A stretch of 64,000 nt of DNA, taken from NCBI GenBank assembly GCA_964019425.1, contig OZ025823.1, positions 868,001-932,000 of the forward strand, in the 5' to 3' direction. Below the pieces are notes generated by a model, which made no database searches, was not told the DNA's origin, and saw only the letters and a list, made by a program, of their open reading frames with translations. Each line of letters begins with the position of its first letter. Within the stretch, counting starts at the first letter, position 1. The stretch is from Flectonema sp. DT1601. Its lineage: Eukaryota > Euglenozoa > Diplonemea > Diplonemida > Diplonemidae. Positions 54,058 through 64,000 of this stretch are shown in pieces. The position numbers and the translations under genes were made by a program.

Positions 54058-54995
54058 TGACCTCTCACTGGATTGATGTATTCTGTTCTTGTAATATAAG
54101 ATACAAATAGTTATTATCACAACATTTTTTTTTTTTTATTATGTTTTTGTATTTATCGCAAAGTTCGTTACTTCCCCTTTAGCTATGTTTACCTATCGTT
54201 AACAACGAGAATTTCATCTTCTCGTTTTTTTTTTTTTTTTTTTTTTTTTCCCTCCATTCTGTTTTCATGATTCTCTTGCATGGTTGACAGACGGAGTCAT
54301 CAGCTGTAGTTTTATTTTTTTGCATTTTAACAAGTATTGTAAGAACCAAAAAGAATGTTGAGCAGCACACGTAAACCTCCTTTAGCTTTATCAGTTTAAG
54401 TCGGTTCACGGGTTTCGTGACACAAACAAAAAGCGTTGTTTGTTTTTCATTTTGTCTGTTTCGTGTTAGTTGTCGTTGAAGTGGTCAACCTTATGAATTG
54501 TAAGTTAATTATGTTATCTAATCACGTGTGTGGGAAGTGTGCTGTATCAAAAGGTTTGTTTAAAAATTTATACCTCAAACTTTTTAACACCACCTGACAT
54601 CATCAGCGTTTCTGAAATGATAAAGGAATGATTCCCACCACAGAAATATTAACACATGCTCGTTCCCGAGTATGTTTCTTTTTTTTTTTTTGTACACATT
54701 TTTTTTTTTTTTTTCCCTTTCCGATTCCATTCCTATTTACTTTCCCAAAAAAGATTATAAATAAATATTTACAACAGAACCTTGTTGGGGAAGTTAATAT
54801 AACTTAGTATTTCATAAATAGTTTTCGTATCATCATTTATGCAGCGCATCAAACAAAATGATCAAAGTAGTGGATGTCCGTATGTGAAATTATTAGTTTA
54901 CTCATCTCCTTTTCGTGCGCATGTACTTGTGAGCTTTTTACAACTCCATAATTTATTATCTTATTACTGTCACACAAAGGGGGGGAATTAATAAA
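54058..54995. other. Intergenic, T-rich, with shared upstream element of the propeller genes
   Basis: About 940 nt with T runs at 54125-54138, 54224-54249, 54680-54716. No gene is seen. The last 140 nt (from about 54856) match the DNA upstream of copy B at 56731-56865 almost base for base and so belong to the duplicated unit. Confidence 0.55.
54953..54995 (+). promoter_or_regulatory. Conserved element just upstream of propeller-family starts
   Basis: 'TTATTATCTTATTACTGTCA' followed by CACAAAG, a G run and AATTAATAAA directly before the ATG. The same element precedes copies A, B, D and F (before 54996, 56866, 59192, 62722) even where the more distant flanks differ. Copy E has a different upstream sequence ending TTAATAG and GAGGGAATGCAA. 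It may hold the splice acceptor or leader; this is an inference from conservation. Confidence 0.5.
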
Positions 54996-56195
54996 ATGAG
55001 AGTTTTGTTATTGTTGGCTGGGGTGACCTTAGCCACTGCATGCACCACTGATGCAAACTGTTGGGGTAATGGAGAATGTGTTTCAGGAGCCTGTAAGTGT
55101 GATGCTGGTTGGATTGGAACGAACTGCACCAGACTTGATCTGAGACCTGCTCCAGTGATTAGCGCATACGGCATGAAACCGAATGTGTCGTCGTGGGGAG
55201 GACTACCAACGAAAGTCAACGGAACTTGGCATCTTCACTGTGCTGAGATGGTGAATGGATGTGGGCTGTCATCCTGGGGTAGTAACTCTCGAATTATTCA
55301 CGCGACTAGTGATAGCTTGACAGGTATGTAGTTTGTAGTTATTTAAAAGTAATCACATTGTGAGGTAATTATAATATTCTTGTGAGTAGACAAACAGTTT
55401 TATCATTCCAACAACCAACCAGGTATCTTTAACTTTAGCGATGTTTCCCTCGGCACGTGGGCACACAACCCACAGTTGGCTGTCGACAAATCTGGTGCGA
55501 AGCCTAAGTACCTGTTGTTTCACATCGGCGAAGGAATGAACGAACACGAGTTAAAGAAGTGTGGTAAGATTACCCCGGAACCACCAATCCCGAAGAAGTC
55601 TTCTCCAGTTTTACACACAAGTGATTCTCCTTACGGACCATGGGAGCCAAACAATGAGCTTCCACACATCAACAACCCTTCTCCATTCATCTTCCCAAAT
55701 GGAACTATTATTATAACTGGTACTGATTGGAAGATATTCAGGGCAGACTCTTGGAAGGGACCTTGGACTAATACTCAAATAATCTGGTCAGGAAGTGGTG
55801 GTAATGGTACCTGGGAAGATCCGTTCCTCTGGTATGACCCAGTCAGAGAGGTGTACAAACTCATCTCTCACGTGTGGCCATCATACGCTCCTGACCAGCC
55901 AGCCTGTGACCACAACTACAGTTTGAGGGAGGCCGGGTACGCGTTCTCATATGATGGGATTCACTTCACGAAGTATGTTGGGAACCCTTTTGATAACAAG
56001 GTAGTTCACGTTGATGGGTCTGTGACGTACCTCAGCACTCGGGAACGCCCAAAGGTTATCTTTGCTGACGATGGCCGCACACCAATCGGTTTGTCCAACG
56101 GTGTCAGCAGCAACCCAGAGCCATGGGGTTGTAAGGACAAGGCTGGTGTTGACTGGACTCATACTCTCGTCCAGCCAATTGGTGACAGTCAGTAG
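54996..56195 (+). CDS. Secreted EGF-like plus beta-propeller protein, copy A (two exons, 366 aa)
   Basis: Exons 54996-55323 and 55423-56195; the 99-nt intron is GT-AG, phase 1. A signal peptide covers about 1-15 ('MRVLLLLAGVTLATA'). An EGF-like module follows at 16-44 with six Cys ('CWGNGECVSGACKCDAGW'). The rest (about 50-366) has blade-like repeats with recurring 'HNPQLAVD', 'NNPSPFIFPNGTIII', 'EDPFLWYDPVREVYKL' and 'GYAFSYDGIHF' motifs, typical of five-bladed propellers of the GH43/GH32/GH62-like superfamily. Sugar hydrolysis or binding outside the cell is likely, but I cannot confirm all three catalytic acids. Copy-specific patches: 'SSWGSNSRIIHATSDS', 'GEGMNEHELKKC', 'TGTDWKIFRADSWKGPWTN' and 'REVYKLISH'. 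Several N-x-T/S sites suggest glycosylation. Confidence 0.85.
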
Positions 56196-56865
56196 TCTTT
56201 CTTTATTATGAATGTGAGTGACTATGATATAGTTTTCGAAAGATAATCGGAACTTGTGAACTCGTTTCCAAGAACACCCTCCGATGTACTTAACTTAACA
56301 GTAGGACACCTAATAGTTGTTCATCCCAGATAGATCCTTTCATATTCTGTATTAAATCCCTCCACTTTCCGAGGGATAAGAAGCTAAAATACGGCAATTA
56401 GTCCGCGTGGTGTCCCCCCTTTGTGTGAATTATGAGGTTGTTCTGTTCACTCCTCCTTAATTTTGGAGCGGCATGACCCGAGTCAATCTTCCTTTTCCCT
56501 CTTTTATTTCTAATCCGTCGCATCCCAGGGAGTTTAATTATAGTGACTAGTCATGTGGGGCATGTTGATTTATATTTGTGACAGCTGGGGGGAGTGGAGT
56601 GTAGCGAGGGAATGACACTTTCCCACTTACCGGCTGTTGACCGTATATGCGGGTTATCCATGTTTTAGGTTTTTTATTAGTAGGATGTGTCTTCGTTTTA
56701 ATACTTCATAACGTGCCCCGCTACAACAAAATGATCTTAGTGGATGTCCGTATATGAAATTATTAGTTTACTCATCTCCCTTTCGTGCGCATGTACTTGT
56801 GAACTTTTTACAACTCCATAATTTATTATCTTATTACTGTCACACAAAGGGGGGGAATTAATAAA
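56196..56865. other. Spacer between propeller copies A and B
   Basis: Mixed-composition DNA without a gene. 'GGAACTTGTGAACTCGTTTC' near 56249 is shared, with one change, with the 3' flanks of copies B and E. The final 135 nt match the region upstream of copy A. Confidence 0.55.
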
Positions 56866-58071
56866 ATGAGAGTTTTGTTATTGTTGGCTGGGGTGACCTT
56901 AGCCACTGCATGCACCACTGATGCAAACTGTTGGGGTAATGGAGAATGTGTTTCAGGAGCCTGTAAGTGTGATGCTGGTTGGATTGGAACGAACTGCACC
57001 AGACTTGATCTGAGACCTGCTCCAGTGATTAGCGCATACGGCATGAAACCGAATGTGTCGTCGTGGGGAGGACTACCAACGAAAGTCAACGGAACTTGGC
57101 ATCTTCACTGTGCTGAGATGGTGAATGGGTGTGGGCTGTCATCCTGGGGTAGTAACTCTCGAATTATTCACGCGACTAGTGATAGCTTGACAGGTATGTA
57201 GTTTGTAGTTATTTAAAAGTAATCACATTGTGAGGTAATTATAATATTCTTGTGAGTAGACAAACAGTTTTATCATTCCAACAACCAACCAGGAGTCTTT
57301 AACTTTAGCGATGTTTCCCTCGGCACGTGGGCACACAACCCACAGTTGGCTGTCGACAAATCTGGTGCGAAGCCTAAGTACCTGTTGTTTCACATCGGCG
57401 AAGGAATGAACGAACACGAGTTAAAGAAGTGTGGTAAGATTACCCCTGAACCACCAATCCCGAAGACGTCTTCTCCAGTTTTACACACAAGTGATTCTCC
57501 TTACGGACCATGGGAGCCAAACAATGAGCTTCCACACATCAACAACCCTTCTCCGTTCGTCTTCCCAAATGGAACTATCATCGTTACTGGTCATGGACCT
57601 GAATCGACGATTTACAGAGCGGACTCTTGGAGAGGACCTTGGACTAATACTCAAATAATCTGGTCAGGAAGTGGTGGTAATGGTACCTGGGAAGATCCGT
57701 TCCTTTGGTATGACCCAGTCAGAGAGGTGTACAAAATGATTTGTCACGTGTGGCCATCATACGCTCCTGACCAGCCAGCCTGTGACCACAACTACAGTTT
57801 GAGGGAGGCCGGGTACGCGTTCTCATATGATGGGATTCACTTCACGAAGTATGTTGGGAACCCTTTTGATAACAAGGTAGTTCACGTTGATGGGTCTGTG
57901 ACGTACCTCAGCACTCGGGAACGCCCAAAGGTTATCTTTGCTGACGATGGCCGCACACCAATCGGTTTGTCCAACGGTGTCAGCAGCAACCCAGAGCCAT
58001 GGGGTTGTAAGGACAAGGCTGGTGTTGACTGGACTCACACTCTGGTTCAGCCAATTGGTGACAGTCAGTAG
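56866..58071 (+). CDS. Secreted EGF-like plus beta-propeller protein, copy B (two exons, 368 aa)
   Basis: Exons 56866-57193 and 57293-58071. The intron (99 nt) is the same as in copy A. Exon 1 encodes the same protein as A. Copy-specific patches are 'VTGHGPESTIYRADSWRGPW' (two residues longer than A) and 'REVYKMICH'; exon 2 opens 'GVFNF' rather than 'GIFNF'. The first of these patches is shared with fragment C only. Confidence 0.85.
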
Positions 58072-58317
58072 TCTTTTTTTATTACAACAGGCAATGTTAT
58101 CAACCTGTACCGTGGGTGATTACTCTGTTCTATTTTTATTTTTATAAAAAACTGTTTATTGGAACCTGTGAACTCGTTTCTAGGAATCAAAACAGTCCAC
58201 CACAGTTGACGAGTATCTGTGGTGGTTTTTTATTCCTCCGTTCCTTCGTCTCTCTCCATCGACTAGCACAGATTGCCTTCTTAAGTAATCTTTTGTGAAT
58301 AGTTTCTTCCTTCGACA
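58072..58317. other. 3' flank of copy B, duplicated after copy E
   Basis: About 240 nt matching 62171-62411 almost perfectly, including a hairpin at 58197-58225. The last about 75 nt (58241-58316) recur in diverged form at 58847-58920 on the other side of fragment C. Confidence 0.75.
58197..58231 (+). terminator. Hairpin plus T run after copy B
   Basis: CCACCACAG (58197-58205) pairs with CTGTGGTGG (58217-58225) around an 11-nt loop, and six T follow. It has the shape of a terminator or 3'-end processing hairpin; in a eukaryote its role is uncertain. Confidence 0.4.
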
Positions 58318-58800
58318 ATGAACGAAAGCACGTTGAAGGGCTGTGGTAAGATTACTTCTGAACCAATCCCGAAGAGGTCTTCTCCAGTTTTACACACAAG
58401 TGATTCTCCTTACGGACCATGGGAGCCAAACAATGAGCTTCCACACATCAACAACCCTTCTCCGTTCGTCTTCCCAAATGGAACTATCATCGTTACTGGT
58501 CATGGACCTGAATCGACGATTTACAGAGCGGACTCTTGGAGAGGACCTTGGGCTAATACTCAAATAATCTGGTCAGGAAGTGGTGGTAATGGTACCTGGG
58601 AAGATCCGTTCCTCTGGTATGACCCAGTCAGAGAGGTGTACAAAATGATTTGTCACGTGTGGCCATCATACGCTCCTGACCAGCCAGCCTGTGACCACAA
58701 CTACAGTTTGAGGGAGGCCGGGTACGCGTTCTCATATGATGGGATTCACTTCACGAAGTATGTTGGGAACCCTTTTGATAACAAGGTAGTTCACGTTGAC
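58318..58800 (+). pseudogene. Propeller family copy C, internal fragment
   Basis: Matches the middle of exon 2 of the family, from the 'GMNE' patch to 'NKVVHVD', and lacks exon 1 (signal peptide, EGF-like module), the first blade and the last about 65 residues. After 58800 the sequence leaves the family. An open frame to 58926 exists but its tail is unrelated low-complexity sequence. It is closest to copy B (same 'GHGPESTIYRADSWRGPW' patch) and has one codon missing in the 'TSEPIPKRSS' region. Without a signal peptide it is unlikely to give a functional secreted protein. Confidence 0.8.
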
Positions 58801-59191
58801 CCACTGTCAACACGTATATCTAGAGTGAGTTATTTTCTTCTTTTTTTCCTTCGTTTCTCTTTCCAACTAACACAGATTGTTTATTCTTTGAGTAGTCTTT
58901 TTGTGTCGATATGTTTTCCCGTATAATGATTTCTAAGAAGCCAACGTTCTGACGAAAAAATTAAATTTTTTCACACTCTTTTTTTTTGAAATCTCTGTTG
59001 ACAAGTTCAGCAGAGATCCGCTGTTTTGATTTTAGGCAACGCGCTGACACTTTTATCCAAAATGGTTCTAGTGATGTGCGTTATTCTATTGTTCTCTCTT
59101 TTAACTTTCTGATTAAGGAATTAATGGTTCGCTCTTTCGGTTATTATTTATTATCTTATTACTGTCACACAAAGGGGGAGGAATTAATAAA
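58801..59191. other. Spacer between fragment C and copy D
   Basis: Contains the second, diverged copy (58847-58920) of a segment found at 58241-58316, then DNA matching the spacer before copy F ('TCTGTTGACAA', 'TTGATTTTAGGCAACGCGCT', 'TGATTAAGGAATTAATGGTT'), ending with the conserved upstream element. Confidence 0.6.
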
Positions 59192-60366
59192 ATGAGAGTT
59201 TTGTTATTGTTGGCTGGGGTGACCTTAGCCACTGCATGCACCACTGATGCAAACTGTTGGGGTAATGGAGAATGTGTTTCAGGAGCCTGTAAGTGTGATG
59301 CTGGTTGGATTGGAACGAACTGCACCAGACTTGATCTGAGACCTGCTCCAGTGATTAGCGCATACGGCATGAAACCGAATGTGTCGTCGTGGGGAGGACT
59401 ACCAACGAAAGTCAACGGAACTTGGCATCTTCACTGTGCTGAGATGGTGAATGGATGTGGGCTGTCATCCTGGACCAGTAACTCTCGAATTATTCACGCG
59501 ACTAGTGATAGCTTGACAGGTATGTTAGTATATTTGTTTAATAAAAGATCTTTACTTTGGTAAAACAGTTTTATCATTCCAACAACCAACCAGGTGTCTT
59601 TAACTTTAGCGATGTTTCCCTCGGCACGTGGGCACACAACCCACAGTTGGCTGTCGACAAATCTGGTGCGAAGCCTAAGTACCTGTTGTTTCACATCGGC
59701 GAAGGAATGAACGAACACGAGTTAAAGAAGTGTGGTAAGATTACCCCTGAACCACCAATCCCGAAGACGTCTTCTCCAGTTTTACACACAAGTGATTCTC
59801 CTTACGGACCATGGGAGCCAAACAATGAGCTTCCACACATCAACAACCCTTCTCCATTCATCTTCCCAAATGGAACTATTATTATAACTGGTACTGGTTG
59901 GACGATTTACAGAGCAGACTCTTGGGAAGGACCTTGGACTCATTCTCAAATAATCTGGTCAGGAAGTGGTGGTAATGGTACCTGGGAGGACCCTTACCTT
60001 TGGTATGACCCAGTCAGAAAGGTTTACAAACTGCTTTCTCACGTGTGGCCATCATACGCTCCTGACCAGCCAGCCTGTGACCACAACTACAGTTTGAGGG
60101 AGGCCGGGTACGCGTTCTCATATGATGGGATTCACTTCACGAAGTATGTTGGGAACCCTTTTGATAACAAGGTAGTTCACGTTGATGGGTCTGTGACGTA
60201 CCTCAGCACTCGGGAGCGCCCAAAGGTTATCTTTGCTGACGATGGCCGCACACCAATCGGTTTGTCCAACGGTGTCAGCAGCAACCCAGAGCCATGGGGT
60301 TGTAAGGACAAGGCTGGTGTTGACTGGACTCACACTCTGGTTCAGCCAATTGGTGACAGTCAGTAG
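59192..60366 (+). CDS. Secreted EGF-like plus beta-propeller protein, copy D (two exons, 366 aa)
   Basis: Exons 59192-59519 and 59594-60366. The 74-nt intron is a hybrid: its 3' end ('AAACAGTTTTATCATTCC' to the acceptor) equals that of A and B, but its 5' part is unique. Copy-specific patches: 'SSWTSNSRI', 'TGTGWTIYRADSWEGPWTHS', 'EDPYLWYDPVRKVYKLLSH'. A frame stays open across the acceptor, so an open frame from 59557 overstates exon 2. Confidence 0.85.
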
Positions 60367-60976
60367 TCTTTTTTTATTACAGCAGGCAATGTAGTCAACA
60401 TAAACGAATTACTGCTTTTTATTTCGATTTCCAATTCCATTGTCGTGATTAATTCTCGTCTATCCCCAACACCTTTGCTTTTGTTTGTCACACGAAATCT
60501 GCTTACTATGGAATCTGTTGCTACGGGTTCTCAGGGAGAATAGTCTCCACTGTTGATTTTATGCTTCAGTGGTGAATTGATATCTTACTCTCTCTCTCTT
60601 CTTAATAATCACCAAATCGCTTAAAAGCTTTTTTATTTTGTGGTTACCTCTCTTCAGTTTATTTCGTAAGTGCAGAAGTCTCACAGATTTCTGTACGACA
60701 CCTGGACACCTTATCCCGGTGAAGTTGGAAGGGTTTTATTTATGGAATTTAATTTTTTTTTTCAAATGTGTTTTTTAAGAAAAGTTTAATTAACAAACTT
60801 TTTTAGTATTTTATAACAAGTAATTATGAACATGAAGTCACTAATGTAGTGGATGACGACTGGGATATTATCGAAGGCTGGTACTCGAAGGTCTTGTGAT
60901 GAATACAAGTGTTCGAGTGAACTTATTAGTGAATATTATTTTTATTATTATTATTTTAATTACTTAATAGGAGGGA
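60367..60976. other. Spacer between copies D and E
   Basis: Unique AT-rich DNA unlike the other spacers of this family, with a (TTA)n-like tract and TTAATAG at 60964-60970 right before copy E. No gene seen. Confidence 0.5.
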
Positions 60977-62170
60977 ATGCAAATGAGAGTTTTGTTATTG
61001 TTGGCTGGGGTGACCTTAGCCACTGCATGCACCACTGATGCAAACTGCTGGGGTAATGGAGAATGTGTTTCAGGAGTCTGTAAGTGTGATGCTGGTTGGA
61101 TTGGAACGAACTGCACCAGACTTGATCTGAGACCTGCTCCAGTGATTAGCGCATACGGCATGAAACCGAATGTGTCGTCGTGGGGAGGACTACCAACGAA
61201 AGTCAACGGAACTTGGCATCTTCACTGCGCTGAGATGGTGAATGGATGTGGGCTCTCTAGTTGGAAGACAAACTCTCGGATTATTCACGCGACTGGTGAT
61301 AGCCTGACAGGTATGTGAATTTAGGTATTCCTTTTCTTTAACTAATCATGTTGTAGATCTTTAGAATAGGGAAATATAATCTACCAAACAGGTGTCTTTA
61401 ACTTTAGCGATGTTTCCCTCGGCACGTGGGCACACAACCCGCAGTTGGTTGTCGACAAATCTGGTGCGAAGCCTAAGTACCTGTTGTTTCACATCGGCGA
61501 AGGAATGAACGAAAAAAAGTTGAGGAACTGCGGTAAGATTACCCCTGAACCACCAATCCCGGAGAAGTCTTCTCCAGTTTTACACACAAGTGATTCTCCT
61601 TACGGACCATGGGAGCCAAACAATGCGCTTCCACACATCAACAACCCTTCTCCGTTTGTTTTCCCCAACGGAACTATTATCATAACTGGTAAAGGTAAAA
61701 ATTGGACGATTTACAGAGCGGACTCTTGGAGAGGACCTTGGACTCCTACTCAAATAATCTGGTCAGGAAGTGGTGGTAATGGTACCTGGGAGGACCCTTA
61801 CCTCTGGTATGACCCAGTCAGAAAGGTGTTCAAGCTGCTTTCTCACGTGTGGCCATCATACGCTCCTGACCAGCCAGCCTGTGACCACAACTACAGTTTG
61901 AGGGAGGCCGGGTACGCGTTCTCATATGATGGGATTCACTTCACGAAGTATGTTGGGAACCCTTTTGATAACAAGGTAGTTCACGTTGATGGGTCTGTGA
62001 CGTACCTCAGCACTCGGGAACGCCCAAAGGTTATCTTTGCTGACGATGGCCGCACACCAATCGGTTTGTCCAACGGTGTCAGCAGCAACCCAGAGCCATG
62101 GGGTTGTAAGGACAAGCCTGGTGTTGACTGGACTCACACTCTGGTTCAGCCAATTGGTGACAGTCAGTAG
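60977..62170 (+). CDS. Secreted EGF-like plus beta-propeller protein, copy E (two exons, 368-370 aa)
   Basis: Exons 60977-61310 and 61392-62170 (intron 81 nt, second intron type). Two in-frame ATGs exist, 60977 and 60983; the second matches the start of the other copies. It has Val instead of Ala in the EGF-like module ('SGVCKCDAGW'), 'SSWKTNSRIIHATGDS', 'GEGMNEKKLRNC', 'TGKGKNWTIYRADSWRGPW' and 'RKVFKLLSH' patches, and 'KDKPGVDW' near the end. Confidence 0.85.
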
Positions 62171-62721
62171 TCTTTTTTTATTACAACAGGCAATGTTATC
62201 AACCTGTACCGTGGGTGATTACTCTGTTCTATTTTTATTTTTATAAAAAACTGTTTATTGGAACCTGTGAACTCGTTTCTAGGAATCAAAACAGTCCACC
62301 ACAGTTGACGAGTATCTGTGGTGGGTTTTTATTCCTCCGTTCCTTCGTCTCTCTCCATCGACTAGCACAGATTGCCTTCTTAAGTAATCTTTTGTGAATA
62401 GTTTCTTCCTTCGCCTTGTTTTCCTGTATAAATCTCAGTGACATGAGGTAGCATAAGGTAGGCGGAATAGGCCAACGTTCTGATAGAAAAAATTAACTTT
62501 TTTCTTTTTTTTTTTTTTTTTTTGATATCTCTGTTGACAAATTCAGCAGATCGTTTTGATTTTAGGCAACGCGCTGACACTTTTATCTAAAAAACGATTC
62601 TAGTGATGTGTAGCTCTACTAGTTCTCTCTTTTAACTTTCTGATTAAGGAATTAATGGTTCGCTCTTTCTGTTATTATTTATTATCTTATTACTGTCACA
62701 CAAAGGGGGGGAATTAATAAA
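62171..62721. other. Spacer between copies E and F
   Basis: First 240 nt equal the 3' flank of copy B; the rest equals the 5' flank of copy D. This is the same spacer as B-D but without fragment C, so it shows the empty state of that site. An A/T run lies at about 62497-62523. Confidence 0.7.
62296..62330 (+). terminator. Hairpin plus T run after copy E
   Basis: Same 9-bp stem and 11-nt loop as after copy B (arms 62296-62304 and 62316-62324), followed by one G and T5. Confidence 0.4.
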
Positions 62722-63906
62722 ATGAGAGTTTTGTTATTGTTGGCTGGGGTGACCTTAGCCACTGCATGCACCACTGATGCAAACTGTTGGGGTAATGGAG
62801 AATGTGTTTCAGGAGCCTGTAAGTGTGATGCTGGTTGGATTGGAACGAACTGCACCAGACTTGATCTGAGACCTGCTCCAGTGATTAGCGCATACGGCAT
62901 GAAACCGAATGTATCGTCGTGGGGAGGACTACCAACGAAAGTCAACGGAACTTGGCATCTTCACTGTGCTGAGATGGTGAATGGATGTGGACTCGCAACT
63001 TGGAGGACAAACTCTCGGATTATTCACGCGACTGGTGATAGCCTGACAGGTATGTGAATTTAGGTACTCTTCCTTTTCTTTAACTAATCATGTTGTAGAT
63101 CTTTAGAATAGGGAAATATAATCTACCAAACAGGTGTCTTTAACTTTAGCGATGTTTCCCTCGGCACGTGGGCACACAACCCACAGTTGGCTGTCGACAA
63201 GTCTGGTGCGAAGCCTAAGTACCTGTTGTTTCACATTGGCAGAGGTGTCCACGAGAAGGAATTGAAACACTGCGGCTCCGTCACTCCGGAACCACCAATC
63301 CCGAAGAGGTCTTCTCCAGTTTTACACACAAGTGATTCTCCTTACGGACCATGGGAGCCAAACAATGAGCTTCCACACATCAACAACCCTTCTCCATTCA
63401 TCTTCCCAAATGGAACTATTATTATAACTGGTACTGATTGGAAGATATTCAGGGCAGACTCTTGGGAAGGACCTTGGACTCGCCATGATATTAAGTGGTC
63501 AGGAAGTGGTGGAAACGGCTCGTGGGAGGACCCTTACCTTTGGTACGACCCAGTCAGAAAGGTTTACAAAATGCTTTCTCACGTGTGGCCATCATACGCT
63601 CCTGACCAGCCAGCCTGTGACCACAACTACAGTTTGAGGGAGGCCGGGTACGCGTTCTCATATGATGGGATTCACTTCACGAAGTATGTTGGGAACCCTT
63701 TTGATAACAAGGTAGTTCACGTTGATGGGTCTGTGACGTACCTCAGCACTCGGGAACGCCCAAAGGTTATCTTTGCTGACGATGGCCGCACACCAATCGG
63801 TTTGTCCAACGGTGTCAGCAGCAACCCAGAGCCATGGGGTTGTAAGGACAAGCCTGGCGTTGACTGGACTCACACTCTGGTTCAGCCAATTGGTGACAGT
63901 CAGTAA
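62722..63906 (+). CDS. Secreted EGF-like plus beta-propeller protein, copy F (two exons, 366 aa)
   Basis: Exons 62722-63049 and 63134-63906 (84-nt intron of the same type as E). The most diverged patches: 'LATWRTNSRIIHATGDS', 'GRGVHEKELKHCGSVT', 'SWEGPWTRHDIKW', 'RKVYKMLSH'. Yet 'TGTDWKIFRADSW' is the same as in copy A, and the last 100 codons are almost the same as in all copies. Stop is TAA; A, B, D and E use TAG. Confidence 0.85.
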
Positions 63907-64000
63907 TCTTTCTTTCCTCTTTCCTCTCTGCTGATCTGAAACAGGTTATTAGCATCATCATTCTGGTAATCAATCTCTTAAAGAAGATGAATAAATATTC
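63907..64000 (+). other. 3' flank of copy F with an acceptor-like tract at the window edge
   Basis: Strong pyrimidine tract (63908-63930) followed by AAACAG ending at 63945. This resembles the acceptors before other starts and may lead into another gene beyond the window. Confidence 0.35.

Noticed and set aside
58318-58926. Fragment C as a sixth functional propeller gene
   Set aside because: No signal peptide, no EGF-like module, missing first and last blades, unrelated tail.
1-64000. tRNA, rRNA, CRISPR or virus-like elements
   Set aside because: None recognised by eye on either strand; small tRNA genes could still be missed without a dedicated scan.

Overview
The window is nuclear DNA of a eukaryote, most likely a flagellated protist. 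Genes have few, short GT-AG introns (71-99 nt where clear), intergenic DNA is full of A and T homopolymers, TAA, TAG and TGA all act as stops, and the gene content is eukaryotic: RING-H2 E3 ligase, EF-hand protein, mitochondrial PDK/BCKDK-type kinase, RII-alpha-like docking protein and secreted tyrosinases. Every supported gene lies on the + strand across 64 kb, and most have a T-rich tract and an AG a short way before the start codon. That layout, with large tandem gene arrays, recalls lineages with polycistronic transcription and spliced-leader trans-splicing (for example euglenozoans or dinoflagellates). No leader sequence is visible, so this stays an inference and the organism cannot be named.

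Layout. 1-6731: four single-copy genes, namely a parallel beta-helix protein, a RING-H2 protein, a Tudor-like plus EF-hand protein of three exons, and an unrecognised multi-pass membrane protein. 6884-46908: a head-to-tail array of 12 almost identical secreted proteins (715 aa) built as signal peptide, two CUB-like domains, a Pro-Thr linker, a tyrosinase domain and a Lys-rich tail. The period is about 3.35-3.37 kb. Spacers carry a hairpin, a decayed copy of part of the upstream membrane-protein gene, a (GGGGA)n tract of 5-9 units and a poly(A) run just before the ATG. Sequence variants and GGGGA counts (6-9-5-8-8-9-5-8-8-5-7) show a four-unit block of 13,434 bp that was itself duplicated.

46939-54057: a three-exon protein with collagen-like Gly-rich stretches and coiled coils, whose start lies only about 30 nt past the array edge; a PDK/BCKDK-family kinase; a small two-exon reading frame; and a protein with two RIIa-like dimerisation/docking domains, typical of ciliary scaffolds. 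54996-63906: a second tandem family of five intact two-exon genes and one internal fragment. They encode secreted proteins with an EGF-like module and a probable five-bladed beta-propeller of the GH43/GH32-like superfamily. Copies are nearly identical except for short patches and introns, a mosaic pattern that suggests gene conversion.

Together, about three quarters of the window encodes two amplified families of secreted proteins (phenol oxidase and a possible carbohydrate-active protein). Dosage for an extracellular or wall-forming product, or for use of external phenolic and glycan substrates, is a reasonable but unproven reading.
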